This document shows, piece after piece, positions 14,906-21,987 of a DNA stretch of 21,987 bases (positions are counted from its first letter, which is position 1; each line of letters begins with the position of its first letter). Source of the stretch: a virus; IMG/VR virus record IMGVR_UViG_3300014838_000092, positions 1-21,987 of that record; one strand, written 5' to 3'. The position numbers and the translations under genes were made by a program. The notes beneath the pieces are model-generated. The model saw only the letters and a program-made list of their open reading frames with translations, did not search any database and was not told the origin of the DNA.

Positions 14906-17900
14906 ATGGCTCTGCAGTTCGACGCATCGGAGTACTTTACCAAAGCGCAGGTTAGAGCGCTCATACCAGGCCCTCCTGTGGCTCCGGTTGTAACATTGCT
15001 GGATGCCTCCGAAGCTTACATCGATATCCAAGTGACAGCCCCAGTGACACCAACTTGGGCATCTTCAGCGCCGCTCTACATAGTCGGCTATACGATTGAA
15101 TACACCGGTAATGGAAGCTTGGCTAGCGTTTACTTCCTCAATGTGGGGGGCAGTTATCGTATCAATGGGCTAATCCAAGGGGTGTCTTATTCGATCCAGG
15201 TAGCGGCTACTGACTTTCAGGGTCGACAAGGGTCCTTATCAGCTCCACTAGTAGTTTCCACTACGCCAAACACGGTACCGCCGGCTGTACCAGTCTTCAC
15301 AGTAACGGCACTGGCCATTGGAGCACAGATCACGCTCACTACATGGAATACCGAGGTTGACTTTGCCGGCTACGAGTTGTACAGAGATACCAATGCAGCA
15401 TTGGAGAGTGATCTAGCTCTGCTACCTGAGGCTTCTTTCCGGGGGATCAGCTTTACTGATATCGGCTACAGTGTAGGTGGGAATTACTGGTACTACCTAA
15501 AAGCTTCGAACTACTCCGGCCTGACCACTGACTCGGCAATAGTGGGTCCAGTCACGATCACTCCACAGCCGAATCTGGTGGCTGCCGAACTCAGCATGCT
15601 CACTGCCACTGCCGTGGCTAACGGAGACGGCAGCATCACTTTCACCTTCCCGGCAAGTACAGATATACACAGTCCTTACTATCACATATGGAGGCAGTGG
15701 GGAGGAGGGTTGTCTGGCTGGGTCTTGGTGGCTACGCTTCCTCTAGGAGAGCTACCGGTATACGTCGATAACGACACTGTCAGTGGGCTGACGTATCAGT
15801 ATTCGGCTTCGGTGGTGAACACTTACGGGGAGTCTGCTTTCGACACGTTGAATGCCCCTAAAGCCACGGCTGAGGACACCACAGCTCCGACAAGCGTCGT
15901 CAGCAACATAGCTTATTCCGGCACTCTGGGAGGAATCAATGTAACATGGGACGCAACAGAAGATCCCAACACAGCGTACTACATTATCCACTGGAGGTAT
16001 TACCAGACAGGTGGGTATAGTGCCTTCAACTCTGGTGAAGCGGTGATTACCAACTCGGATCTGTTGGATGGGTTGGAAGATCCTGTTACTACCTATCCAC
16101 CTACAAGGGATGCGCTTGCCAATGAGTTTGAAGTAGAGATTGCACCAGTCAACAGTAATAATGTGGCGGCGGCTTTCGTCTCGCGACGCGACACTGACGG
16201 TAATAGAGTACCTGTCGAGTATCCTGAGCTGAACAACTACCAACCGGCCGGTAATATACCTCCTGCCCCTCCGACCATGTTGGCTCCGACTATCAATCCA
16301 GACAACTCTATTGTTATCAATTGGAGCGCTTTAGGTATATCTACGCAGTACGGGTTCAAGATTGAGAAATTGATAAGCCCTGCCGTTATATGGGAGAACC
16401 TGCAGATCGTCGCAGACTCGACCGGAGGAACGAAGGCATACACAGCTACAGGTCTCGAGCCATACAAGTTCCGTAGCACTACATACACTTTCCGCGTAGC
16501 TACTGTAGACAACTCCGGCAATGTAAGCACTTGGGTCTCTACTGCAGCCTTGTCCGCAGTAGACACCACCGGTCCGGTGGCCTACACTTCTGGGTTTGCT
16601 GCGACTCCGGCTCTGGGATCCTTCCAGCTTAACTGGACCAACGGCACGGACCAGAGTTACTTCAGTTGTGTGTATGAGATCTGGAGGAAGCAGACAGCTT
16701 CGACCGCGCCTGGGTTCGTACCAGATTCACTGCTGATTAAGATAGTGGAAGTCTCTGGCACTTCCGACGGCAAGGCCAATACCTGGACGGATCTCAGCCC
16801 AACCATCAATAACAAAGTCACAGCTATCTTTGCTCTCCGGTCGGTAGACCGGTATGGCAATGGGCAGGTAGATGGGTCTGGGAATCCTATCTATCTGGCT
16901 ACATTGGCTGCGCAAACATCACTCGATATAGCGGATGTGAATATCGCCACATTGAGCGAGGTGGCAGCGCTCACGGTGACAGTCGAGGCTGCTGAGGCAG
17001 AGTTAGCGAACATTGCCAGTTCGAATGTGCTTAGCTCAGGAAACAAGGCTGCCGTAATTATGCTCTACACCAATATAGTCAATGCGCAGCCTGGTATAGA
17101 CGAGCAAGCAGAGTCATTTGGGATCACTACCGAGAGGACCACCTATGATAACTCTATCGGCAGCCTGACAGCTTACTTGTCAACCCTGACTACCCCAACT
17201 GCGTGGGATGTGACGCCAGGAGACACAACTATTGTAGGGACAGTCTTCCAGGCCAACTTCGTTGCTGTGTATTCAGCAGAGCAAACTCTTCTCAATGCCA
17301 TTGCTGGAGCATCTCTACTGCTAATCAATACTGCAACCGAATCAGCCGCTACCGCGACTGCTGAAGCGGCATCCGCTACTGCAGCTGCAGCCGCTGCTAC
17401 GGCACTCTTGGCTGAGATAACAGGAACCACTGTCCTGACTCCGGCAGAGAAGATGCAGCTGATTCCGGACTACGATGCTTTGGTAATAGACTGGGATGGC
17501 GGTGTTGGGTTGTACGATACGCAGGCTGCCGCTGTGGGTGTTTCGACGGCCGCATACGATGCGGCAATGACCAGTCTTGTCGCTGATGTGGCAGTTTTGG
17601 GCAGCACGTTCTTGGACTTTGCTGTGAATACCCCGATGACTGGTGCAGTAACAGGCACTGTCCTTGCCTCTGACTTTGAGGCAGTATACACGGCCCAAGA
17701 CGCATTGCTAGCCGCTATTGTTACGGCCATCAACGCTACAGCACAGACTGCATTGACAGGATCGATCGATGCAGCAGCTTCTGCTGCTGCTGCTATGGCT
17801 CTTGCAGAGAGTGCGATTGGCAAGGTTTTGGTCGTTACCGCTATGCCTGCCGCCACCACAGTCGCTGCCGGTAACTTCGTGTACCTGACAGTAACCGACG

Positions 17901-18643
17901 GTTCTTATGCGCCTGGCCTTTATGAATCTACTGGAGCTATCTGGACCCAGGGTAGTATTCAGGCTTCCTTGATCGTCGGGCAGATTATAGCTGGACAGAT
18001 AGCAGCCGGAGCAGTCACGGCCGAAGCGATCGCCGCCGGAGCAATCACGGCCGGTGCTATTGCTGCCGGTGCTGTGACAGCAGGTAAAATAGCTGTCGGG
18101 GCTGTAACTGCCACCATGATCACTACTGGCACACTCGATGCCTCTCTCGTAGACGTGGTCAATCTAAACGCCGCCAATATCACTACTGGCACGATGAGCG
18201 CAAACATGATTCTGTTTCCGGACGGCTCGGAGATGAGCACGGCCAGCCGTGTGATTACCTCGTCGGCTAACGCGGCCGTGACAACTGGCTATACGTACTT
18301 CCTCGTTCCAGCTTCATGGTCCGCGATCAACGGCTTAGGTTGGTCAACGACCTCCTCTGGAGCTAGTGACACGTTTAATATCCAGGCATCGATCATAGGT
18401 ACCGGGCAAGGCGTTACTATTAACTTAGCCATAGTAGTCGACGGAAACACTTCGACTTTGTATGGGAACGTGGCAATAGGTACTCCGTCGGGCTCGGGAG
18501 CTGAGTTCACGGCCCCGTTCTTCGCCTCTATCACTGGGCTGTCTGCCGGATCACACACCATCAGGATCTACGCTATCGCTTCCATGTCAGACACGGTTTC
18601 GATCCAGACAACAAGCTATGCTATCTGCCAGCGCATCTACTAA
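14906..18643 (+). CDS. Giant fibronectin type III fibre/host-specificity protein, 1245 aa
   Basis: This protein is assembled from repeated modules and is probably a central fibre or receptor-contact protein. Residues about 20-667 contain some six fibronectin type III-like domains (starting near 22, 123, 222, 327, 450 and 552), each with strand patterns such as YIVGYTIEYTGNG or ITLTTWNTEVDFAGYELYRD. Two divergent helical repeats follow, about 135 residues apart (SSNVLSSGNKAAVIMLY near 705, GTTVLTPAEKMQLIPDYDAL near 840); this type is known from tail-tip J-like proteins. An Ala-rich helix lies between them. Then comes a short beta segment, a run of IAAGAVTA-type repeats (1026-1075), and a beta-rich C-terminal domain ending SYAICQRIY, which could be the receptor-binding tip. 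The gene is followed 9 bases later by the 112-aa gene. Family membership is by pattern only. Confidence 0.88.
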   Translation: MALQFDASEYFTKAQVRALIPGPPVAPVVTLLDASEAYIDIQVTAPVTPTWASSAPLYIVGYTIEYTGNGSLASVYFLNVGGSYRINGLIQGVSYSIQVAATDFQGRQGSLSAPLVVSTTPNTVPPAVPVFTVTALAIGAQITLTTWNTEVDFAGYELYRDTNAALESDLALLPEASFRGISFTDIGYSVGGNYWYYLKASNYSGLTTDSAIVGPVTITPQPNLVAAELSMLTATAVANGDGSITFTFPASTDIHSPYYHIWRQWGGGLSGWVLVATLPLGELPVYVDNDTVSGLTYQYSASVVNTYGESAFDTLNAPKATAEDTTAPTSVVSNIAYSGTLGGINVTWDATEDPNTAYYIIHWRYYQTGGYSAFNSGEAVITNSDLLDGLEDPVTTYPPTRDALANEFEVEIAPVNSNNVAAAFVSRRDTDGNRVPVEYPELNNYQPAGNIPPAPPTMLAPTINPDNSIVINWSALGISTQYGFKIEKLISPAVIWENLQIVADSTGGTKAYTATGLEPYKFRSTTYTFRVATVDNSGNVSTWVSTAALSAVDTTGPVAYTSGFAATPALGSFQLNWTNGTDQSYFSCVYEIWRKQTASTAPGFVPDSLLIKIVEVSGTSDGKANTWTDLSPTINNKVTAIFALRSVDRYGNGQVDGSGNPIYLATLAAQTSLDIADVNIATLSEVAALTVTVEAAEAELANIASSNVLSSGNKAAVIMLYTNIVNAQPGIDEQAESFGITTERTTYDNSIGSLTAYLSTLTTPTAWDVTPGDTTIVGTVFQANFVAVYSAEQTLLNAIAGASLLLINTATESAATATAEAASATAAAAAATALLAEITGTTVLTPAEKMQLIPDYDALVIDWDGGVGLYDTQAAAVGVSTAAYDAAMTSLVADVAVLGSTFLDFAVNTPMTGAVTGTVLASDFEAVYTAQDALLAAIVTAINATAQTALTGSIDAAASAAAAMALAESAIGKVLVVTAMPAATTVAAGNFVYLTVTDGSYAPGLYESTGAIWTQGSIQASLIVGQIIAGQIAAGAVTAEAIAAGAITAGAIAAGAVTAGKIAVGAVTATMITTGTLDASLVDVVNLNAANITTGTMSANMILFPDGSEMSTASRVITSSANAAVTTGYTYFLVPASWSAINGLGWSTTSSGASDTFNIQASIIGTGQGVTINLAIVVDGNTSTLYGNVAIGTPSGSGAEFTAPFFASITGLSAGSHTIRIYAIASMSDTVSIQTTSYAICQRIY
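17981..18130 (+). repeat. IAAGAVTA-type octapeptide repeats in the fibre gene
   Basis: Codons for QIIAGQIAAGAVTAEAIAAG and its continuations repeat an 8-residue unit (about six copies, consensus A-I-A-A-G-A-V/I-T). This is the kind of repeat that forms a beta-helical or triple-stranded stalk in phage tail-tip proteins, immediately before a TTGTLDA-type segment. The copies differ in third codon positions, so they are old. Confidence 0.8.
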
Positions 18644-18652
18644 GGAGAGGCC

Positions 18653-18991
18653 ATGTCCACGATTTACACTCTCACCACACCAGTTACGCTAGGAGGGCTT
18701 GGCAGTCCGGTTACTGTCGCAGCTTTGGCCATCACTTCCGTATGGTTTACAACAACGCCTGCTCTGGCCCAGATTGGGACCGGAGAGTTGGATATAACCC
18801 TTACGGAGACGACCAACGGATGGCAGGAGGTCGTTAACTACAGGAATGCTTCTGTACTAACCTTCTTTGCGCAGGTAGCTCCGGCACCGCCAGCAGGAGC
18901 CACAGTCGAGGACGTCATGTGTGGACTACTGTTCACCAAACTAATCGCTGACGGAAAGCTTCCTCCGGGTACGATCACAAACACAGCGTAA
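18653..18991 (+). CDS. Hypothetical protein, 112 aa
   Basis: ATG 18653 follows AAGGAGAGG, a strong ribosome site overlapping the end of the fibre gene. The protein is Thr/Ala/Val-rich. Its N-terminal 40 residues include a hydrophobic stretch (VTVAALAITSVWFTTTPALA) that superficially resembles a signal sequence but lacks positive charge at the start and is better explained as beta-structure. The C-terminal half (VEDVMCGLLFTKLIADGKLP) is helical. Placed between two fibre genes, it may be a fibre-associated connector or chaperone; no motif confirms this. Confidence 0.78.
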   Translation: MSTIYTLTTPVTLGGLGSPVTVAALAITSVWFTTTPALAQIGTGELDITLTETTNGWQEVVNYRNASVLTFFAQVAPAPPAGATVEDVMCGLLFTKLIADGKLPPGTITNTA

Positions 18992-19003
18992 CGAAAGCTT
19001 CCT

Positions 19004-19924
19004 ATGGCAATGGTAGGTACAATCCGCTACATATACTTCCGTCTAGCCGACTCGTTTGAAGTCCCTATAACCGGTCGTGTGCAGTCTGACTTTGCTGTAA
19101 CTTTCACTCGCAACAATCTAGCTCCGCCGGATGTTATCACCATCGCGGAGATAGGAGCCGGCCGATACTATGCCAGTTATACACCGACCACGCAAGGGGA
19201 GGATTACGTCGAGATATACGACGCTCCCACTGACACTAGAGTCGAAGATGTAGAGCAGATACAATCTCCAAGCGACTTCCAACCCCCGCCCAGCTATATA
19301 GCGCTTGACCAGGACTACCCAACTACGGGTGCTTTAACAGTAACTGAGGTGGCATCACCGGAGACATACACGCTGTATGTGTTTGAATACGATGACTGGC
19401 AGATAGGGAATCAACTTCCTGCATATGCCAGGGGTCAATCTGAACTCAACTCGGACGGTAGTTGGGCGTCGACAATCTATGTGGTATATGGAGCATACAC
19501 TGTAGTAGTACGCAATGGTACAAGTACCGTAGTAATAAGGCCTTACTTGAATGTCGCTTCTGGATTGGGCGAGATGATTATGCCTATTCCAGGGCCTCCA
19601 GGGCCACCAGGACCTACCGGTCCAACTGGACCTGCTGGAGGTGGCGGCGGCGGGGCAGTCGTCGTAGTTTCGAAGTCAGCGGCCTACACCGCAGCCTCTG
19701 GACAGATGGTCCTATGCACGACAACCGGAGCGGGCTTCACGGTAACCTTGCCTGCACCTACAGTGGATTCGACCGTAAGCGTAAAGAAGGTCAGCGTAGA
19801 CTCGAATACAGTGACGATAGTGCCTTCGTCCGGACAGATCGACGGTTCTTCAACACTGATAGTCTCGGCTTTCGGCTCGTGTGTGGACCTGGTTGCAGAT
19901 GGAAGCGCTTGGTGGATTTACTAG
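19004..19924 (+). CDS. Collagen-stalk tail/head fibre protein, 306 aa
   Basis: Three parts are visible. Residues 1-95 form a beta-sandwich of the baseplate/fibre-attachment type (GTIRYIYFRLADSFEVPITG, then IGAGRYYASYTPTTQGEDYV), similar in layout to the 215-aa protein at 14253. A middle beta-rich region follows. Residues 197-211 are five collagen-like Gly-x-y triplets (GPPGPPGPTGPTGPA) and then six Gly, which make a short trimeric stalk. The C-terminal 85 residues (QMVLCTTTGAGFTVTLPAP ... LVADGSAWWIY) match the small beta-structured tip domains found at the end of many phage fibres. Collagen-like repeats in phage proteins are known to trimerise. A second ATG two codons in (19010) is an alternative start. 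Probable role: trimeric attachment fibre. Confidence 0.85.
   Translation: MAMVGTIRYIYFRLADSFEVPITGRVQSDFAVTFTRNNLAPPDVITIAEIGAGRYYASYTPTTQGEDYVEIYDAPTDTRVEDVEQIQSPSDFQPPPSYIALDQDYPTTGALTVTEVASPETYTLYVFEYDDWQIGNQLPAYARGQSELNSDGSWASTIYVVYGAYTVVVRNGTSTVVIRPYLNVASGLGEMIMPIPGPPGPPGPTGPTGPAGGGGGGAVVVVSKSAAYTAASGQMVLCTTTGAGFTVTLPAPTVDSTVSVKKVSVDSNTVTIVPSSGQIDGSSTLIVSAFGSCVDLVADGSAWWIY
19592..19636 (+). repeat. Collagen-like Gly-x-y triplets
   Basis: Five in-frame Gly-Pro-x type triplets followed by a Gly6 run are encoded here. The short length (15 residues) suggests a nucleation or hinge element for a trimer rather than a long stalk. Confidence 0.85.
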
Positions 19925-20000
19925 CGAAGTTATTGTGATAGACGCGCACTTAGGTCAAGTGGCGTGGAACAAGGGCGTGAAGCAGGGAGTTAAGCAGTGA
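19899..20000 (+). CDS. Candidate 33-aa mini-ORF coupled to the next gene
   Basis: The ATG at 19899 lies inside the end of the collagen-fibre gene, and the frame covers the 72-base gap before the next gene, ending in TGA that overlaps the following GTG start (GTGA). The product, with VIVIDAHLGQVAWNKGVKQG at its core, is basic and soluble. No good ribosome site precedes the ATG, so it may be chance; the stop-start overlap is the only positive sign. Without it, the gap at 19925-19996 contains nothing I recognise other than the AGGGAG ribosome site of the next gene. Confidence 0.22.
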   Translation: MEALGGFTSEVIVIDAHLGQVAWNKGVKQGVKQ

Positions 20001-21987
20001 GCTACATCGAAACCGTAAGACTAGAAGACGGCAGCGGCAATCCGATCTCCTCAACAAGCGGAAGCCTGAATGTGGAGGTCAGCAACCCTCAGGTTCCGCC
20101 CACAGCAGCGGCCATTGGCACAGCCGTAGCTGCGGCTATTCCCGACCCGCTCCCTGTTTCTGGTACAGTCACCGCCAACATCACCGCCGGCTCGGTGGAA
20201 GTTACAAACTACACCGACATCAACGGTACACACAGACTTCTGGTAGACGGCTCTGGAGTGACACAGCCCATATCGGGAACTGTGGCCATCTCATCTGTGG
20301 CTAGCGCTGTGGAAGTTGTCAACAACTCGGACATCAACGGCACTCACCCGCTTCTGGTAGATGGGTCAGGAGTAACACAGCCAGTATCGGGAACTGTGGC
20401 CGTATCTTCTGTCGGCGGTACGGTTGCTGTTTCTGGTGCCTACCAGGCTACGCAGCCGGTGAACAGCATGCAGCTTCCCGCTGCTCTCGGCACACAAACC
20501 GCCGCAAACTCGTTGGCTGTCACCCTTCCAACTGGTGTAATCACATCACTGACTCCACCGACCCCGGTTACAGCAGCCGCAATCGGATCAGCCGTGAGCG
20601 CGGCTCTCGCTAACCCACTTCCTGTCACCGGCACGATAGCCTCCACTGTGAGCGGTTCTGTCACGGCGAACCAGGGCACACCGGCTGTTCTTGCGAACGC
20701 ATGGCCTGCGGAGATCGTCGTCTCCAGCGCGGTCATCGACCCGCGTTCCATTCGTGCTCTTACTTCCGCTGATGTAGTTTCCCTGCCTTCTGCGACGGTG
20801 ACCGCTCTTACTCCACCCACTCCGGTAACTGCGGCTGCGATTGGCTCGGCTGTATCTGCCGCTCTGACCAACCCACTGCCGGTTTCGTTGCCGGCAGCGA
20901 CAGTAACAACCCTGACTCCGCCTACTGCGGCATCCATTGGAATAGCAGTCGCTGCTCCCACAGCGGCTGCGATTGCAAGCTCCATTGTCGGCAATCCACC
21001 GACGACACCGTTGCCGACCGCTCAGGTCACAACACTCACGCCGCCCACCGCTGCGGCAATCGGTACTGCGGTGTCCGCTGACTTGCTCACAGGCACGCAA
21101 CTTGCATCAGCGAGCGTTCCGGTTGCCCTGCCGACCGCAACTGTCACTTCGCTTACTCCACCGACAGCCGCTGCAATTGGTACTGCTGTAGCCGCCCCGA
21201 CCGCTGTGACTATCGCCTCTGCGATAGTCTCCAATCCACCGACCACACCACTTCCCACTGCACAGGTCACTACGCTGACACCGCCGACTGCGGCAGCCAT
21301 TGCAGCAGCCATTGCGGCAGCAGTGGTAAACCAACCCACCGACGTGGCTCAGTGGGGTGGAACCGCAGTTGCTGCTCCAGTCTCGTTTGGCACCTCTCCG
21401 ACAGGAACGGTAGGCACAATCACTACCTACAACACAACGGGCGTAACCACCCCAGCCGACATCGCGTTTGACGGTTCGGGCAATGTCTGGATTGCTGGTA
21501 ACGCCGTCATCCTTCAGATGTCCCCAACTGGCACGGTTTTGCAAACCATTGCGGTAACCGGCAATCTTCGCGGTATAGCCATCGACGCGACCGGAAACGT
21601 TTGGGTGGGCAATAACACGGTCTCGGGCGTTATCGAGTACACATCGGCTGGTGCGCTCGTCAACACCTACACGCCAACCGGGATCAATGGGCCTCGCAGA
21701 ATCGCCTTCGACAGCATTGGCAACCTATGGGTTCCCAACTCAAGCGGAAGCTCGATGCTGAAACTCAGTTCAGCGGGTGCCCTCCTCGCAACAGTTACAG
21801 TAGGCAGTGCCCCCCAAGGATTAGCGATTGACGCATCCAACAACGTTTGGGTGACTGTCTCCAACACGAACAGCGTTGTCAAGGTCAACACAGCCGGAAC
21901 CGTGGTGGGCACCTACCCCGTTGGCACAGGCCCCAATTGCGTGGCTATCGACCAAAACGGGAACATTTGGGTGGCGAACACTACAAG
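19997..21987 (+). CDS. Repeat-stalk protein with NHL/Vgb-like beta-propeller (3'-partial)
   Basis: GTG 19997 follows AGGGAG (19984-19989) with a 7-base spacer, and the frame stays open for 663 codons to the window edge. Residues 1-66 start SYIETVRLEDGSGNPISS, a short beta N-terminus. Two tandem 38-residue repeats (VEV-N-DINGTH-LLVDGSGVTQ) follow at 67-142. Residues about 177-450 are Ala/Thr/Pro/Val stalk repeats with the core LTPPTAAAIGTAV in six variants. From about residue 476 five blades of a beta-propeller follow, each with a motif like LRGIAIDATGNVWVGN, spaced 38-42 residues. This pattern is typical of NHL repeats and Vgb-type (virginiamycin B lyase-like) propellers; enzyme activity cannot be inferred. 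It is probably a surface fibre whose propeller binds or modifies a host glycan or other ligand. C- and G-ending codons appear more frequent than in the preceding gene, a possible sign of separate origin. Confidence 0.87.
   Translation, partial: MSYIETVRLEDGSGNPISSTSGSLNVEVSNPQVPPTAAAIGTAVAAAIPDPLPVSGTVTANITAGSVEVTNYTDINGTHRLLVDGSGVTQPISGTVAISSVASAVEVVNNSDINGTHPLLVDGSGVTQPVSGTVAVSSVGGTVAVSGAYQATQPVNSMQLPAALGTQTAANSLAVTLPTGVITSLTPPTPVTAAAIGSAVSAALANPLPVTGTIASTVSGSVTANQGTPAVLANAWPAEIVVSSAVIDPRSIRALTSADVVSLPSATVTALTPPTPVTAAAIGSAVSAALTNPLPVSLPAATVTTLTPPTAASIGIAVAAPTAAAIASSIVGNPPTTPLPTAQVTTLTPPTAAAIGTAVSADLLTGTQLASASVPVALPTATVTSLTPPTAAAIGTAVAAPTAVTIASAIVSNPPTTPLPTAQVTTLTPPTAAAIAAAIAAAVVNQPTDVAQWGGTAVAAPVSFGTSPTGTVGTITTYNTTGVTTPADIAFDGSGNVWIAGNAVILQMSPTGTVLQTIAVTGNLRGIAIDATGNVWVGNNTVSGVIEYTSAGALVNTYTPTGINGPRRIAFDSIGNLWVPNSSGSSMLKLSSAGALLATVTVGSAPQGLAIDASNNVWVTVSNTNSVVKVNTAGTVVGTYPVGTGPNCVAIDQNGNIWVANTT
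20195..20422 (+). repeat. Tandem 114-bp (38-codon) repeat, two copies
   Basis: Copies are at 20195-20308 and 20309-20422. Both encode a unit with DINGTH, LLVDGSGVTQP and SGTVA. Identity is highest around ATCGGGAACTGTGGCC, identical in both copies. The unit is in frame, so copy-number change would lengthen the stalk without breaking the gene. Confidence 0.85.
20888..21310 (+). repeat. 240-bp (80-codon) stalk repeat, two copies
   Basis: A unit starting LPAATVTTLTPPTAA at 20888 recurs exactly 240 bases later at 21128 (LPTATVTSLTPPTAA), including the shared inner segment NPPTTPLPTAQVTTLTPPTA. Similarity fades at about 21310. Earlier related copies start near 20525 and 20783 (258 bases apart). 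Many synonymous differences show the duplication is not recent. Confidence 0.8.
21452..21987 (+). other. Five NHL/Vgb-like beta-propeller blades (continuing past the window)
   Basis: Aspartates of the repeating A-I/F-D motif are encoded at 21470, 21584, 21710, 21830 and 21950, giving spacings of 38, 42, 40 and 40 residues. Each is followed by GN-x-W (Trp in every blade). NHL and Vgb propellers usually have six or seven blades, so one or two more are expected beyond the window. Confidence 0.8.

Noticed and set aside
18686-18760. Signal peptide at the start of the 112-aa protein
   Set aside because: The hydrophobic stretch begins around residue 20 with no basic N-terminal region; secretion is not expected in a virion gene block.
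20440-21544. Several Ala/Val- or Cys/Arg-rich open frames on the - strand
   Set aside because: They are mirror products of the low-complexity Ala/Thr/Pro repeats in the + strand stalk gene and carry no independent signals.
1-21987. CRISPR array, tRNA, insertion sequence, integrase, reverse transcriptase or diversity-generating retroelement
   Set aside because: No direct-repeat/spacer pattern, cloverleaf, transposase or reverse transcriptase motif was seen on either strand; the repeats present are in-frame coding repeats.

Overview
The window is a 22 kb stretch of a tailed double-stranded DNA bacteriophage genome (Caudoviricetes). Every supported gene is on the + strand, genes are packed with gaps of a few bases or with 1-base overlaps, and the standard code is used (TAA, TAG and TGA all end genes). 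No host gene, tRNA, integrase or lysis gene is visible, so host and lifestyle cannot be read from this piece. The large genes, the long gene for the prohead protease/scaffold and the dispersed modules suggest a fairly large phage genome; that is inference.

Region 1 (1-12986) is the head and DNA-packaging module. It holds the large terminase (5' end cut by the window edge, P-loop interrupted by an intein), two unrecognised proteins (148 and 520 aa), the portal protein, a 54-aa gene nested over the portal stop, a fused prohead protease-scaffold, a 574-aa probable capsid-associated protein, a 71-aa Com-like zinc-ribbon protein and the HK97-fold major capsid protein. A clear rho-independent terminator follows the capsid gene.

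Region 2 (13011-21987) is an adhesin/fibre module: a 164-aa unknown, an Ig-like (Big_5) protein, a beta-domain protein, a 1245-aa fibronectin type III fibre with helical repeats, a 112-aa unknown, a collagen-stalk fibre, and a long open-ended protein made of tandem stalk repeats followed by an NHL/Vgb-like beta-propeller that runs off the right edge.

Functionally, the portal and terminase form the packaging motor, the protease-scaffold shapes and matures the procapsid built from the major capsid protein, and the downstream proteins are probably displayed on the virion surface for host attachment. Head completion, tail tube, sheath and tape-measure genes are absent between the capsid gene and the fibres, so the fibre block sits directly behind the capsid block. 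The most distinctive item is the terminase intein, which carries the Trp-Cys-Thr signature of mechanistic class 3 inteins, an Ala at position 1 and an apparently intact LAGLIDADG endonuclease.
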